Assembly: GCF_036898095.1 (NCBI RefSeq)
Contig: NC_090728.1
Coordinates: 93,787,904 to 93,851,903 of the forward strand
DNA length: 64,000 bases
DNA from: Palaemon carinicauda
Taxonomy: Eukaryota > Arthropoda > Malacostraca > Decapoda > Palaemonidae
Direction: 5' to 3'
The first letter of the stretch is position 1. Each line of letters begins with the position of its first letter. Below the pieces are notes generated by a model. It was given only the letters and a program-made list of their open reading frames with translations, was not told where the DNA came from and did not search any database. This document shows, in pieces, positions 63,364 to 64,000 of the stretch. Both the position numbers and the translations under genes were made by a program.

Positions 63364-63633
63364 AGGAGTTGGGTTCTGAGCGGATGCAGAGTTGGTGGTG
63401 CCGAGTGAGGTTGAACGGCTCTCCTCTATTGGGGTCTTTGTCGTGGATGAATCTAAATAGTGCGGGACCTCTGGATTATACGCCCAATTCCATACCGACA
63501 CCAATAGGTGAGCGAGCTAGTTAACCTAGCACTCCTTTGCTTTTTTTCTCTGGTATATTTAGCAGTAAATTACCTAAGAATAAGTGCTAATAGGAGCTTA
63601 TTCACTGGCCGGCACAGGTTCAAGCCCAGAAAA
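63364..63633. repeat. DIRS B right inverted terminal repeat (5' end of element)
   Basis: Mirror of 57950-58245, ending CAGGTTCAAGCCCAGAAAA at 63633. Confidence 0.92.
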
Positions 63634-63639
63634 ATTATA

Positions 63640-63897
<258 letters not shown>

Positions 63898-64000
63898 TCT
63901 TACAAAGCTGGTCTAGTGTAGAGTAAATACTTTATTCGTGTATTTCATTTGTGTATTTAAGAGGTATACGGCCAGCTCGTAAGGCGAGTTCCTCTTTTGT

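Larger units (their letters stand above)
57950..63633 (-). mobile_element. DIRS-type retrotransposon B, structurally complete (5.7 kb)
   Basis: It has the same plan as copy A: inverted terminal repeats (57950-58245 and 63364-63633), an internal complementary region (58290-58380) and gag, RT/RNase H and recombinase frames on the minus strand, all open. Nucleotide sequence and terminal repeats differ clearly from copy A, so it is a different subfamily. The 5' leader is much shorter. Confidence 0.93.

Overview
The window is repeat-rich eukaryotic nuclear DNA. It holds long (AT)n and (GA)n microsatellites and nested pogo/Tigger DNA transposons. It also holds at least three kinds of non-LTR retrotransposon and two complete DIRS-type (tyrosine-recombinase) retrotransposons. 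No bacterial gene organisation, rRNA or intact tRNA gene is visible. The mix of repeats (RTE-like LINEs with a short tandem 3' tail, Tigger elements, DIRS elements, abundant GA/AT microsatellites) is what I would expect in a decapod crustacean such as a shrimp, prawn or crayfish. That assignment is an inference from family resemblance, not a proof.

Layout, left to right. 1.2-3.7 kb: a 5'-truncated RTE-like LINE with an open 715-codon reverse transcriptase frame. 3.7-6.5 kb: a dead Tigger with both terminal inverted repeats (TIRs) and TA target duplications. 6.8-7.1 kb: a palindromic MITE. 7.6-8.2 kb: a fragment of the same RTE family. 10.8-11.9 kb: a non-autonomous TIR element. 14.83-22.50 kb: DIRS element A. 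26.0-27.3 kb: a Jerky-like transposase relic. 27.4-28.1 kb: a SINE-like retroelement with an AAT tail. 34.2-38.2 kb: a Tigger with another Tigger-like element inserted in its transposase. 38.7-47.0 kb: a CR1/L2-like LINE broken by Tigger insertions, one of which (39.4-44.3 kb) carries an intact 617-aa transposase. 48.45-53.06 kb: a second, nearly complete LINE lying inside a (GA)n microsatellite; its ORF1 protein has a PHD-like finger and four CCCH zinc fingers. 55.09-55.31 kb: a probable host-gene exon on the minus strand. 55.4-57.8 kb: ATAAGACGACC-type and TTAA-type DNA elements. 57.95-63.63 kb: DIRS element B. 63.6-63.8 kb: a tRNA-derived SINE-like piece.

Functionally, almost every coding segment belongs to a mobile element. 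Both DIRS copies read on the minus strand as gag, then RT/RNase H, then tyrosine recombinase. Both have inverted terminal repeats and an internal complementary region that joins copies of the two outer ends, the classic DIRS arrangement for making a circular intermediate. In both copies the recombinase frame stays open for about 1.8 kb antecedent to its own domain, through the RT/RNase H gene in another frame. The spacing of the two stop codons is identical (962 bp). The only candidate host coding sequence I can support is the 224-nt exon near 55.2 kb, so the window probably sits in introns or intergenic DNA of a large gene-poor region. Many frames were examined by eye only; weak host exons could have been missed.
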